Shown one piece after another: positions 56,562 to 64,000 of a stretch of 64,000 bases of DNA. The stretch is from Shewanella psychropiezotolerans (GTDB taxonomy: Bacteria; Pseudomonadota; Gammaproteobacteria; Enterobacterales; Shewanellaceae), in contig NZ_CP041614.1 of the NCBI RefSeq assembly GCF_007197555.1, positions 2,906,001-2,970,000 on the forward strand, written 5' to 3'. The first letter of the stretch is position 1; each line of letters opens with the position of its first letter. The notes beneath the pieces are model-generated. The model worked only from the letters and a program-made list of their open reading frames with translations. It was not told the origin of the DNA and made no database searches. The position numbers and the translations under genes were made by a program.

Positions 56562-57773
56562 TTGACGGTAACCATCCATAAATTCACCAAACTCGATTAA
56601 GGCCTTTTCGAGATCTTCCTTATGTGGCAAAAAGACTACACGTAAGTGATCCGGCTCAGGCCAGTTGAATGCGGTGCCATGAACCAGCAATATTTTCTTC
56701 TCTTTCAACAGGTCCAGCACTAAACGCTCATCATCGCGAATATTGAACTTCTTGGCGTCTAGCTTAGGAAACGCATACATGGCTCCCTTGGGGCATTTGA
56801 CACTGATGCCAGGGATCTGGTTGAGTAGTTCTACACAGGTATCTCGCTGTACTTTGAGACGGCCACCATCCACAAGCAGTTCGTTGATGCTCTGATAGCC
56901 CCCCAGTGCCGTCTGAATAGCATGCTGATTGGGTACATTGGAACAGAGGCGCATCGAAGCCAGCATTTCTAAGCCCTCGATATAACTTTTAGCCGCTTTC
57001 AGATTACCCGATAGCATCATCCAGCCTACGCGAAAGCCTGCCGCTCGGTATGATTTTGACAGACCATTGAAGGTGACGGTCAAGATATCATCAGATAGGC
57101 TCGCAGCTGGAATATGCATCGCCTCATCGTAGAGTATTTTATCGTAGATTTCATCGGCGAACAGGATTAGGTCGTGTTGTCTACATAGCTCGACGGCCTC
57201 TAATAGCAAGGCCCTGGAATACACTGCACCGGTAGGGTTATTGGGGTTAATCAATACCAGGGCTCGGGTCCTTGGGTTGATCTTAGACTTGATATCTTGC
57301 AGATCGGGAAACCAGTCTGATTCTTCATCACAGCGGTAGTGCCGGGCACTACCGCCTGAGAGGTGAACGGCTGCAGTCCAAAGGGGGTAATCCGGAGAGG
57401 GGATCAATACCTCATCTCCTGAATTTAACAGGCCCTGCATGGCCATTACAATCAATTCAGATACGCCGTTACCAATATAGATATCTTCGATATCGACACC
57501 GAAGATCCCTTGCGACTGATAATGCTGCACAATCGCCTTTCTGGCAGAGAAAAGCCCTTTAGACTCACAATAGCCTTGGGCACTGGGCAGATTTAAAATC
57601 ACATCACGAACAATCTCTTCTGGGGCTTCAAAACCGAAAGGGGCGGGATTACCGATATTGAGTTTTAAAATTCTGTGGCCTTCATCTTCGAGTCGCCTGG
57701 CTTCTTTGTGTACCGGGCCCCTGATGTCATAACAGACGGTATCTAGCTTGTTCGATTTGATTATTGGTCGCAC
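56559..57773 (-). CDS. alaA: Alanine transaminase AlaA-like PLP aminotransferase
   Basis: 404 residues, class I fold. N-terminal RGPVHKEARRLEDEGHRILKLNIGNPAPFGF is typical of AlaA; the PLP lysine lies in TFNGLSKSYRAAGFRVGW. Also NPNNPTGAVY and a late Arg in DHLRVVFLP. It makes alanine from pyruvate and glutamate. It stands alone; a MITE-like element ends on its stop codon. Confidence 0.92.
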   Translation of the reverse strand: MRPIIKSNKLDTVCYDIRGPVHKEARRLEDEGHRILKLNIGNPAPFGFEAPEEIVRDVILNLPSAQGYCESKGLFSARKAIVQHYQSQGIFGVDIEDIYIGNGVSELIVMAMQGLLNSGDEVLIPSPDYPLWTAAVHLSGGSARHYRCDEESDWFPDLQDIKSKINPRTRALVLINPNNPTGAVYSRALLLEAVELCRQHDLILFADEIYDKILYDEAMHIPAASLSDDILTVTFNGLSKSYRAAGFRVGWMMLSGNLKAAKSYIEGLEMLASMRLCSNVPNQHAIQTALGGYQSINELLVDGGRLKVQRDTCVELLNQIPGISVKCPKGAMYAFPKLDAKKFNIRDDERLVLDLLKEKKILLVHGTAFNWPEPDHLRVVFLPHKEDLEKALIEFGEFMDGYRQ

Positions 57774-58076
57774 TCTCTAACCTCTAAAATTCTCAAGAAC
57801 ACCGCTTGGTGTTCAATGAAAGCAAATAATGCATAAAGTCATTGGACAATAACGAATTAATAGCGAGTTGAGAAGTAATTTCAGGTGGATATGTGGAAGT
57901 AGCCAGTAAAACTTCTGAGTCGTTATAACTGAATCTTAACAATTAGTCACATCGCCACAGTCGAATGCCCTGTGTGAGGCGACAATTTCAGTACTTATCA
58001 CTATCGGGTTCGGCTCGAACGTCGACTAATATCGATAAGTATAATCAAGGGCATTTAGAAGTTGAATTTGGGGTAT
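57774..58076. other. alaA-efp intergenic region
   Basis: About 300 bases upstream of alaA (minus strand) and downstream of efp. It holds the alaA promoter and a nested inverted-repeat element at 57964-58055, described separately. No ORF was seen. Confidence 0.45.
57964..58055. repeat. Nested inverted-repeat element, possible structured RNA
   Basis: Outer arms AATGCCCT (57964-57971) / AGGGCATT (58048-58055), inner arms TACTTATC (57992-57999) / GATAAGTA (58034-58041), and a central hairpin GTTCGGCTCGAAC. It could be a folded RNA or small repeat upstream of alaA. Not a tRNA. Confidence 0.45.
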
Positions 58077-58106
58077 AAAAAAGCCAGTGAGTGTGTCACT
58101 GGCCTT
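58077..58106 (-). terminator. Terminator of the earP-efp operon
   Basis: On the minus strand GGCCAGTGA, loop CACAC, TCACTGGCTTTTTT. Confidence 0.85.
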
Positions 58107-58182
58107 ATTACAGTCGACGTCAGTTGTAACTGGCGGTCAGGTATCCTTTGTATATTAGGACTGAGAGCGCCACAAGTAACGG

Positions 58183-58746
58183 CTATACGCGTTTCTTAAA
58201 CTCATGAGTACGAGTATCAATTTCTATCATATCGCCTGTTTTGACGAAGTCAGCAACCGTTAAGGTGAAATCAGTGCCAAGTAATGTCGCTGGCTTCATT
58301 ACTTTTCCAGAGGTATCGCCACGAGCCGAAGGCTCTGTGTAACCCACTTCACGTGCGACTGTTGTTGGCAGCTCAATTGATATGGCTTTACCTTCATAAA
58401 AGGTAACTTGAACGATATCTTCCATGCCATCAACAATATAGTTAAGCGCATCGCCTACATTTTCGGTTTCTACGTCGTATGGATTAAAGTCTTCATCCAT
58501 GAATACATACATAGGGTCGGCGTAATAAGAATAGGTACAATTTAAGCGCTCAAGGATGATGTCTTCTAATTTGTCTTCGGCTTTAAATGCGGTTTCAGTT
58601 GCTGAACCTGTCAGTAGGTTTCTAAGCTTCATCTTCACAACAGCAGCTGAACGGCCAGAGTTGTGAGTTTCAGACTTGAGAATGACCATAGGGTCTTTGC
58701 CTACCATGATCACATTACCGACTCGCATTTCGTGAGCTGTTTTCAT
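58183..58746 (-). CDS. efp: Elongation factor P, arginine-modified type
   Basis: 187 residues, three-domain EF-P. The modified loop reads NSGRSAA with Arg32, not the Lys of EpmA/B-type EF-P, so it is a target for rhamnosylation by EarP, whose gene lies 47 bp upstream on the same strand. EF-P relieves ribosome stalling at polyproline stretches. The C-terminal signature region [20 protein letters not shown] is present. Confidence 0.95.
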   Translation of the reverse strand: MKTAHEMRVGNVIMVGKDPMVILKSETHNSGRSAAVVKMKLRNLLTGSATETAFKAEDKLEDIILERLNCTYSYYADPMYVFMDEDFNPYDVETENVGDALNYIVDGMEDIVQVTFYEGKAISIELPTTVAREVGYTEPSARGDTSGKVMKPATLLGTDFTLTVADFVKTGDMIEIDTRTHEFKKRV

Positions 58747-58793
58747 TTATTTAATTCCTAATATTCACAGACAATTTGTTTCAGCGCAGAATA

Positions 58794-59957
58794 TTAGCCT
58801 TTTTTGACAAATTGCACTAGTCGAGTTGCCAAATCTGCGTGATTTAATGCCAACATTGGCCATTTAGTGGCGTGTTTATCCATAAAAGTGCGGCGCTCAT
58901 GTAACTCTTTCCACATTTTCACTGTAATTTCTCCGTCTTCCTGGTTGAAGGCCAGGTTGAGCCTTGACCAGGCTTGTCCTGTGTCTTCATCTAGAGAGTC
59001 AATATAGCGGTCGCTAAATGCAGATAATTTATCTAAATGTGCATCATTTTCCTGGCCATATATGTGCCAAATGAATGGCTTCGCGGCCCATTGAGCACGA
59101 ATAAAAGAGTCCTCCCCACGCACAATATTAAAGTCACAGCTCCAGAGCAAACGATCGTAAGCGCCTTGATCTGTCATGGGCAATATATGTAAGGTCAGGG
59201 AATTTAAAGTCAGTGAATCTCCGGGCACAAGGCTTAGCCCATCTGGGATCAGGCCCTTGAGGCTATTTAGGCTACGTCCCATGGGAATAAGAGCATGAAT
59301 CCGCTTTGTAGCTTGCCGCCACGATTGACAAAGGCTCAGCAATGCAGAACTTTCATAGCTAAAAACGCTGATCAGGGTGTCTTCACTGTTAACGCCATCT
59401 ATGCCTAATTGCTTGAGTAAATGAGCTCGATTAGTAGGCTCGCCTTGCCAACTGTCTCTAGCTTCGAATAGACCGTGTTCGCAGAGCAAACCGCCGCTGC
59501 TTGGTGTGAACCCCGGGAAGTAAAAATGCTTACTTATCCCATTGGACTGCAGCGAGGGCAAGCCATGGCAGCTATCTATCCAGTCCTCGGCGCTCAGGTA
59601 TTCCAGGTTGAGCCATCGTGGCGGCGTGTCGAGAGAGGCTAACTGATCGAGTACACATGCTGGCAAGTTGCAGGCAAAGGCTTCGATAAGTACGTCACCC
59701 GCTTGCCATTGCTCAGGTAAAGGCTGGCGCCAATGATATATCCTGACTCCCATGATCTCTTGCCGAGAGAGGGTGATATCGAGTTCTGGCAGAATATGGG
59801 CGAAACTCTTGAGATCGTCGACCCAGAGTCTGACTTCGATATCGAAATCATGTACCAGTTGTTTCGCTAAGCGCCAGGTTACCCCAATATCGCCATAGTT
59901 ATCTATGACGGCACAGAAGATGTCCCAGTGCCCGGAAGAGGAGAGCGGCTTAATCAT
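58794..59957 (-). CDS. earP: EF-P arginine rhamnosyltransferase
   Basis: 387 residues, GT-B-like family (GT104). N-terminal WDIFCAVIDNYGDIGVTWRLAKQL contains the conserved Asp (DNYGDIG); the C-terminal half has FNIVRGEDSFIRAQWAAKPFIWHIY, matching the TDP-rhamnose-binding region. It transfers rhamnose to Arg32 of EF-P. It is directly upstream of efp, the usual arrangement. Confidence 0.94.
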   Translation of the reverse strand: MIKPLSSSGHWDIFCAVIDNYGDIGVTWRLAKQLVHDFDIEVRLWVDDLKSFAHILPELDITLSRQEIMGVRIYHWRQPLPEQWQAGDVLIEAFACNLPACVLDQLASLDTPPRWLNLEYLSAEDWIDSCHGLPSLQSNGISKHFYFPGFTPSSGGLLCEHGLFEARDSWQGEPTNRAHLLKQLGIDGVNSEDTLISVFSYESSALLSLCQSWRQATKRIHALIPMGRSLNSLKGLIPDGLSLVPGDSLTLNSLTLHILPMTDQGAYDRLLWSCDFNIVRGEDSFIRAQWAAKPFIWHIYGQENDAHLDKLSAFSDRYIDSLDEDTGQAWSRLNLAFNQEDGEITVKMWKELHERRTFMDKHATKWPMLALNHADLATRLVQFVKKG

Positions 59958-60126
59958 GATCTACTCATTTATTTGGCTGATATGGGGCGGCTATGACTTG
60001 TATTAATATACAAGGTGAAATTTTTCCCATCCATGGCTTCTTATCAAATAAAGAGTACATAAGTGTTCCTGACACAAGGTCAGTTTTTATAAATCCGTGT
60101 AAAACTGACATAAATGTTCCAGACAT

Positions 60127-60161
60127 TAAAAAGCGGCGCTATTTCTAGTCGCCGCTTTTTT
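60127..60161 (-). terminator. Terminator after fldA
   Basis: Inverted repeat AAAAAGCGGCG / CGCCGCTTTTTT with an 11-base loop. The T run on the minus strand serves fldA; both strands fit. Confidence 0.9.
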
Positions 60162-60176
60162 AAGAGCTATGGAGAA

Positions 60177-60707
60177 TTAATCTGCTAATTCAGCCAAACA
60201 CATCTCTTCGTAGATCTGCTTGACCCAAGCATCGACTCGCTCTTCGGTCAGTTCAGGCTGTCTGTCTTCATCGATACCCAGACCGACGAAGTGTTTCTCA
60301 TCTTCCGTTAACCCTTTAGAAGCTTCGAAATCATAGCCTTTGACAGGCCAGTGACCTATGACGATACCGCCACGGCCTTCAACGATTTCATTGACCATAC
60401 CCATGGCATCGAGGAAGTACTCGGCGTAATCCTCCTGATCGCCACAACCGAAGATGGCAATGAGTTTGTCTTCGAAGTTGATTTGTTCTAATTCCGGGAA
60501 AAAATCATCCCAGTCACACTGAGCTTCACCGTAATACCAGGTAGGAATACCGAACATTAGAAGATCATATTCTTCTATCTGCTCCTTGGTACTCTTGGCG
60601 ATGTCTTTGACTTCGACCATTTTTTTACCCAGTTTTTTCTGGATCATCTTGGCGATGGCTTCAGTGTTACCTGTATCGCTACCGAAAAAAAGACCTACAG
60701 TTGCCAT
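60177..60707 (-). CDS. fldA: Flavodoxin FldA
   Basis: 176 residues, long-chain flavodoxin. FMN phosphate loop GSDTGNTE (residues ~9-16), flavin-flanking Trp/Tyr in GIPTWYYGEAQCDWDD and FGCGDQEDYAEYF. It is an electron carrier for ferredoxin/flavodoxin-dependent enzymes. It lies downstream of ybfE on the same strand. The fur gene that follows fldA in E. coli is replaced here by earP-efp. Confidence 0.95.
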   Translation of the reverse strand: MATVGLFFGSDTGNTEAIAKMIQKKLGKKMVEVKDIAKSTKEQIEEYDLLMFGIPTWYYGEAQCDWDDFFPELEQINFEDKLIAIFGCGDQEDYAEYFLDAMGMVNEIVEGRGGIVIGHWPVKGYDFEASKGLTEDEKHFVGLGIDEDRQPELTEERVDAWVKQIYEEMCLAELAD

Positions 60708-60756
60708 TGTCTTTCCTTTATCTATTTCGTTGTATGTTGATCGTTAACAAGAGCAA

Positions 60757-61029
60757 TCAGGCGTTGACTTGCTTCTGCAATATTAATTCGATTAATTGAC
60801 TGCGGCTGATATTACTGGCCAAAGCCTTTTCATTCAAGGCGTCGTATAAATCTTGTGACACCTTTAACTCTATTCGTTTTAAACCGTTCGCTCTGTCGCG
60901 TTGGATCTGATTTCGCTTATTAATTTTAAGCTGCTGATCTCTAGGCAGTGGATTACTACGTGGACGACCACGACGTTTTTCTGTGGCGAATAGATCGATT
61001 GTGGTTCTATCTGATGTTTCTTTTGCCAT
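60757..61029 (-). CDS. ybfE: YbfE-like ribbon-helix-helix protein
   Basis: 90 residues. Basic N-terminus KRRGRPRSNPLPRDQQLK, then a ribbon-helix-helix-like part (LKRIELKVSQDLYDALNEKALASNISRSQLIELIL). E. coli ybfE, also next to fldA, is LexA-regulated; no SOS box was visible here. It likely binds DNA. Confidence 0.85.
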   Translation of the reverse strand: MAKETSDRTTIDLFATEKRRGRPRSNPLPRDQQLKINKRNQIQRDRANGLKRIELKVSQDLYDALNEKALASNISRSQLIELILQKQVNA

Positions 61030-61039
61030 CGGTTCAATC

Positions 61040-61255
61040 TTACCCTACGCCTTCCCAAAAGAGCTGAATCATTCCTTTCGCAACAAATCCCGCGCAGCCT
61101 AAAAATAGCACTGACCAAACAATAATACGGCCAAATTTGGGGACTCTACCTTGTTTCAGTACGTCATGGATAGCCATGCCGATAAAGAAAAAAATCGCTG
61201 CAAAGAATAGGTCTAGGCCTATTGCTTCAATCTGTATCATGTACTGAGACAACAT
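61040..61255 (-). CDS. DUF2788 small membrane protein
   Basis: 71 residues with two membrane helices (about 12-30 and 44-66) and the family pattern FFIGMAIHDVLKQGRVPKFGRIIVW. Function unknown. It is 10 bp upstream of ybfE on the same strand, in the ybfE-fldA group. Confidence 0.82.
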   Translation of the reverse strand: MLSQYMIQIEAIGLDLFFAAIFFFIGMAIHDVLKQGRVPKFGRIIVWSVLFLGCAGFVAKGMIQLFWEGVG

Positions 61256-61337
61256 AAATCAATTCTTCAGGCCAAAAAGAGGCGCGAATATATCATAGTT
61301 GAGCAGTGCCTGCCATATGGATAGTGCCCTATGGGCA

Positions 61338-62120
61338 TTATTTAACCTCGTGTTTCGCTAGAAATTCACTCACTATCCGATTAAAAATGGCGGGTTTTTG
61401 CGCATGTAACCAATGGCCCGTCCCCTCAATCGTTTTAGCCTGAACTTGGGGGAATTGACTCATGATGGCTTGCCTATGTTCACTGGTAATATAATCTGAG
61501 TCGCCACCGCGAATAAATAAGGTGGGTTTTCTATATTGTAAAAAATCTTCGGCCTCGATGTCATTGTACCAAGCGATCAAGTCCCGATAGCAAGACTTCA
61601 GTCCTGCCAGATTCATTTTCCAGTTGAACCCTTCGTCGGTTCGAGACAGATTTTTTAACAAAAACTGAGCGGTACCTTCATCTAACCCTGCAGCTGATAG
61701 TTGTTTGAGTGCATCAGAGCGACTCTTTAAGCCGGTAAGATCGATACCCTCTAGTCCTGAAAAAACCTTATCATGTCGTTGTTCATAACTCACCGGAGCG
61801 ATATCGGCGGCAATCAGACTAGTCACTCTGTCCGGATAACCTAGCGCCGTCGCCATGGCTATCTTTCCTCCCATAGAGTGGCCAAGAATATGCGCGCGCT
61901 CTAAATGCAGACTGTCCATAAGCTCGATGACGGCTTGTGCCAGCAGTGGGTAATCCATTTTTTGCCAATGGGGGCTGAGTCCATGGTTGGGCACATCGAC
62001 TCGCACCACCTGATGATTCTCTTCCAGGCTCTTGCCGAGGCCCTTTAAATTATCCAGATTACCGAAGAGGCCATGAATTAAGATCACAGCGGAACCCTTA
62101 CCAGAAGAGATATAATGCAT
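61338..62120 (-). CDS. ybfF: Alpha/beta hydrolase YbfF
   Basis: 260 residues from ATG 62120, with AGGA seven bases upstream; the open frame runs further but without a site. Oxyanion region LIHGLFGNLDNLKGLG, nucleophile in GHSMGG, and late His in GTGHWLHAQKP. An esterase of broad substrate range in E. coli. Synteny with seqA on the other side supports the name. Confidence 0.88.
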   Translation of the reverse strand: MHYISSGKGSAVILIHGLFGNLDNLKGLGKSLEENHQVVRVDVPNHGLSPHWQKMDYPLLAQAVIELMDSLHLERAHILGHSMGGKIAMATALGYPDRVTSLIAADIAPVSYEQRHDKVFSGLEGIDLTGLKSRSDALKQLSAAGLDEGTAQFLLKNLSRTDEGFNWKMNLAGLKSCYRDLIAWYNDIEAEDFLQYRKPTLFIRGGDSDYITSEHRQAIMSQFPQVQAKTIEGTGHWLHAQKPAIFNRIVSEFLAKHEVK

Positions 62121-62410
62121 GGTAAATCCTGTCGACGTTTTTGAAGAGTGCAGATTGTGCCTGTAAATGAGGTAATTTAACAATCAAACTCGGATATAGA
62201 GACAATGCTTGCCGTCTTTTTGAGCAAACTCGTCATATTTTCAGGATCTAATGAGGATCTATGTCATTTTTACTGGTTTGGCACTTTATTATAAGCCACG
62301 AGTTGGCATACACTTGCAACTGACATATGAACGTTGATTTAAACAAGAAAAGCCAAAATGTTCAGTGCGAGCGGAAAATTAATTAATTTCACTTAAGGAA
62401 GATTAAGGTC

Positions 62411-62965
62411 ATGAAATATATCGAGGTCGATGAAGAGCTGTATCGCCATATTGCCGGTAAGACAGAGCGTATTGGTGAGAGTGCTTCAGATATCCTGCGC
62501 CGCTTGCTTGGGTTAGATGTCGAGTCTATCAATCATGACACGCCGGAAACGATAAGCCATCCTGGAATGGAGTCGGTTCCAGCCAAGCCTCAAGTTAAGG
62601 CTCAAACTGGCCATAAGCGACAATCGAATAAAGACTTCTCAGAGTGTATAGACACAGAGGAACTCGCGGCTCAGAAAGGGGCTGTGGGTCGTTTTCTATT
62701 TATCTTAGAGGCCGTTTACCGCGCCGCGCCAGAGCAGTTCTCTCAAGTGTTACAGATTCAGGGCCGCGATAGACTCTACTTTGCGACCTCAAGAGAATCA
62801 CTGCTTAAGGCCAGCAAGTCTGCCAATCCAAAAGAGATAGGTCAGAGTGGTTTTTGGGTGACCACCAACAATAATACCGCCAAGAAGCGTAATATTCTGA
62901 CCGAAGTCCTACAGCAATATGGCACGGTCGAAGCGCAAATTGAGGCGATTACAAATAATTTGTAG
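62411..62965 (+). CDS. seqA: Replication initiation negative regulator SeqA
   Basis: 184 residues. N-terminal oligomerisation domain (MKYIEVDEELYRHIAGKTERIGESASDILRRLL) and C-terminal hemimethylated GATC-binding domain (AVGRFLFILEAVYR, FATSRESLLKAS, GFWVTTNNNTAKKRNIL). It sequesters newly replicated origins; its presence implies Dam methylation. AAGGAAGATTAAGG precedes the ATG. pgm follows. Confidence 0.96.
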   Translation: MKYIEVDEELYRHIAGKTERIGESASDILRRLLGLDVESINHDTPETISHPGMESVPAKPQVKAQTGHKRQSNKDFSECIDTEELAAQKGAVGRFLFILEAVYRAAPEQFSQVLQIQGRDRLYFATSRESLLKASKSANPKEIGQSGFWVTTNNNTAKKRNILTEVLQQYGTVEAQIEAITNNL

Positions 62966-62995
62966 GTAACAACATAAATGTAATAGGCCAGCAAT

Positions 62996-63033
62996 AAGCT
63001 GAAATCATCTGAGTATGAATTCAGCTTTTTTTT
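62996..63033 (+). terminator. Terminator-like hairpin between seqA and pgm
   Basis: Stem AAGCTGAA / TTCAGCTT with a 16-base loop, followed by a T run. It could limit read-through from seqA into pgm. Confidence 0.7.
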
Positions 63034-63068
63034 ACCCATCATTAAATCAGCGCAATAAGGACACGAGA

Positions 63069-64000
63069 TTGAGCATTCATGAGCGAGCAGGGCAAGTTGC
63101 ACAGCAAGAGGACTTAGTGAATATTCCCAAGTTGATGAGTCACTATTTTTGCATCAAGCCAGATATTAAATTGGATGAGCAGAAAGTCTGCTTCGGCACA
63201 TCCGGTCATCGTGGCAGCTCGCTGAAGGGCAGTTTCAATCAAGCGCATATATTGGCCATCAGCCAAGCCGTTGTCGACTACCGCAATAGTGCCAGAATCA
63301 CCGGTCCCTTGTATCTGGGCATAGATACCCATGCATTGTCACAAGCCGCATTTATCAGTGCGATTGAGGTCTTAGTGGCGAATCTGGTTAGCGTCATCAT
63401 ACATAAAGATGATGGCTTCACGCCGACACCTGTGGTTTCTCACTCGATCATTCAAGCGAACAAACAGCCTGATGCACTTAAGCCGGCACTAGCCGACGGT
63501 CTTATTGTCACGCCTTCCCATAATCCTCCACAAGATGGCGGCATCAAGTATAACCCGCCACATGGTGGTCCGGCGGAAGGCGAGATCACCAAATGGATCG
63601 AGCAAAAGGCCAATCAGTATCTTAGAGATGGGCTCGCGGGCGTCAAACGTCTCGATTATGCTGTGGCCATAGCGTCGCCGTTAGTGAAAGCTGAAGACCT
63701 AATCGCGCCATATGTGGATGATTTAGATGCTGTTATCGATATGAAGGCCATTTCAGATGCGGGCATACGCATCGGCGTCGATCCATTGGGCGGCTCAGGC
63801 ATCCACTATTGGGCTAAGATTGCTAAGCGCTACGACTTAGATATAAAGCTGGTCAATACCCGTATCGATCCCAGTTTCAGTTTCATGCCGCTGGATAAAG
63901 ATGGCAAAATACGCATGGATTGCTCTTCACCTTATGCCATGGCTGGCTTGTTAAAGCAGCAAGATAATTTCGACCTCTGTGTTGGCAATGACCCTGATTA
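63069..64000 (+). CDS. pgm: Phosphoglucomutase, N-terminal part (runs off the window)
   Basis: 310 codons visible, out of about 550 expected. Start at TTG 63069 with AAGGA seven bases upstream; the protein then reads M-S-I-H-E-R-A-G-Q, like E. coli Pgm. Sugar-phosphate mutase blocks: VCFGTSGHRGSS, catalytic-serine loop VTPSHNPPQDGGIKYNPPHGGPA and VDPLGGSGIHYW. It interconverts glucose 1- and 6-phosphate. seqA-pgm order is as in E. coli. Confidence 0.93.
   Translation, partial: MSIHERAGQVAQQEDLVNIPKLMSHYFCIKPDIKLDEQKVCFGTSGHRGSSLKGSFNQAHILAISQAVVDYRNSARITGPLYLGIDTHALSQAAFISAIEVLVANLVSVIIHKDDGFTPTPVVSHSIIQANKQPDALKPALADGLIVTPSHNPPQDGGIKYNPPHGGPAEGEITKWIEQKANQYLRDGLAGVKRLDYAVAIASPLVKAEDLIAPYVDDLDAVIDMKAISDAGIRIGVDPLGGSGIHYWAKIAKRYDLDIKLVNTRIDPSFSFMPLDKDGKIRMDCSSPYAMAGLLKQQDNFDLCVGNDPD

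Noticed and set aside
57964..58055. tRNA gene upstream of alaA
   Set aside because: The nested arms do not give a cloverleaf; no anticodon loop or CCA-type acceptor end fits.
61230..61340. LexA (SOS) box before the DUF2788-ybfE-fldA genes
   Set aside because: No CTG-N10-CAG sequence was seen, although E. coli ybfE is LexA-regulated.

Overview
This window looks like a chromosome segment of a marine gammaproteobacterium close to Shewanella. The reasons are the EF-P arginine-rhamnosylation pair earP-efp, the gene order fldA-ybfE-DUF2788-ybfF facing seqA-pgm, adhE divergent from the MarC-family gene ychE, a glyoxylate shunt built from a long isocitrate lyase and malate synthase G, and a giant LapA-type adhesin. 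No rRNA, tRNA, CRISPR array or prophage was recognised.

Layout. 1-1457: end of a polyprenyl-phosphate glycosyltransferase gene, a methyltransferase and a GtrA-like flippase, i.e. an envelope glycan-modification operon. It converges on a membrane sulfatase/phosphotransferase-like gene and a small membrane protein (1460-3846). 4186-6085: a YcbB-type L,D-transpeptidase and an overlapping IS630-type helix-turn-helix protein. 6806-19754: a full Tad (Flp pilus) locus with pilin, prepilin peptidase, an AAA ATPase, CpaB/RcpC, secretin, small lipoprotein, three TadE/G-like pseudopilins, TadZ, TadA, TadB, TadC and TadD, closed by a strong terminator. 19822-29946: housekeeping genes (asnS, Nudix CoA pyrophosphatase, pabB, class I fumarase, S9 peptidase, DUF2157/GDYXXLXY pair). 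30311-32011: a NifU-like scaffold and a GGGtGRT protein, a poorly characterised Fe-S-associated pair. 32181-37211: aceA, a divergent LysR regulator and glcB. 37351-40884: adhE and ychE. 41083-44162: NHL-repeat lipoprotein, sensor kinase and response regulator. 44325-46306: dGTPase-like gene and yfbR. 47037-56198: a 3,053-residue repetitive adhesin. 56293-64000: a MITE-like element, alaA, efp/earP, fldA, ybfE, DUF2788, ybfF, seqA and the start of pgm.

The most striking signals are these. (1) Four genes (Tad AAA ATPase, Tad secretin, LysR regulator, response regulator) are each broken at a G or C run by exactly one missing base, and the missing C-terminus continues in the neighbouring frame. 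This points to homopolymer undercalling in the assembly, or less likely to real G/C-tract contraction. (2) The giant adhesin has an N-terminal retention-type module and a TAAG dialanine motif at residues 104-107, as in LapG-cleaved adhesins, followed by ten almost identical 324-bp repeats. (3) The adhE leader carries an intrinsic-terminator-like hairpin directly before its ribosome binding site. (4) A 17-bp palindrome lies between aceA and lysR, with a related site before glcB. (5) The 3' end of the Nudix gene is duplicated and decayed next to itself. (6) A MITE-like element ends exactly on the alaA stop codon.
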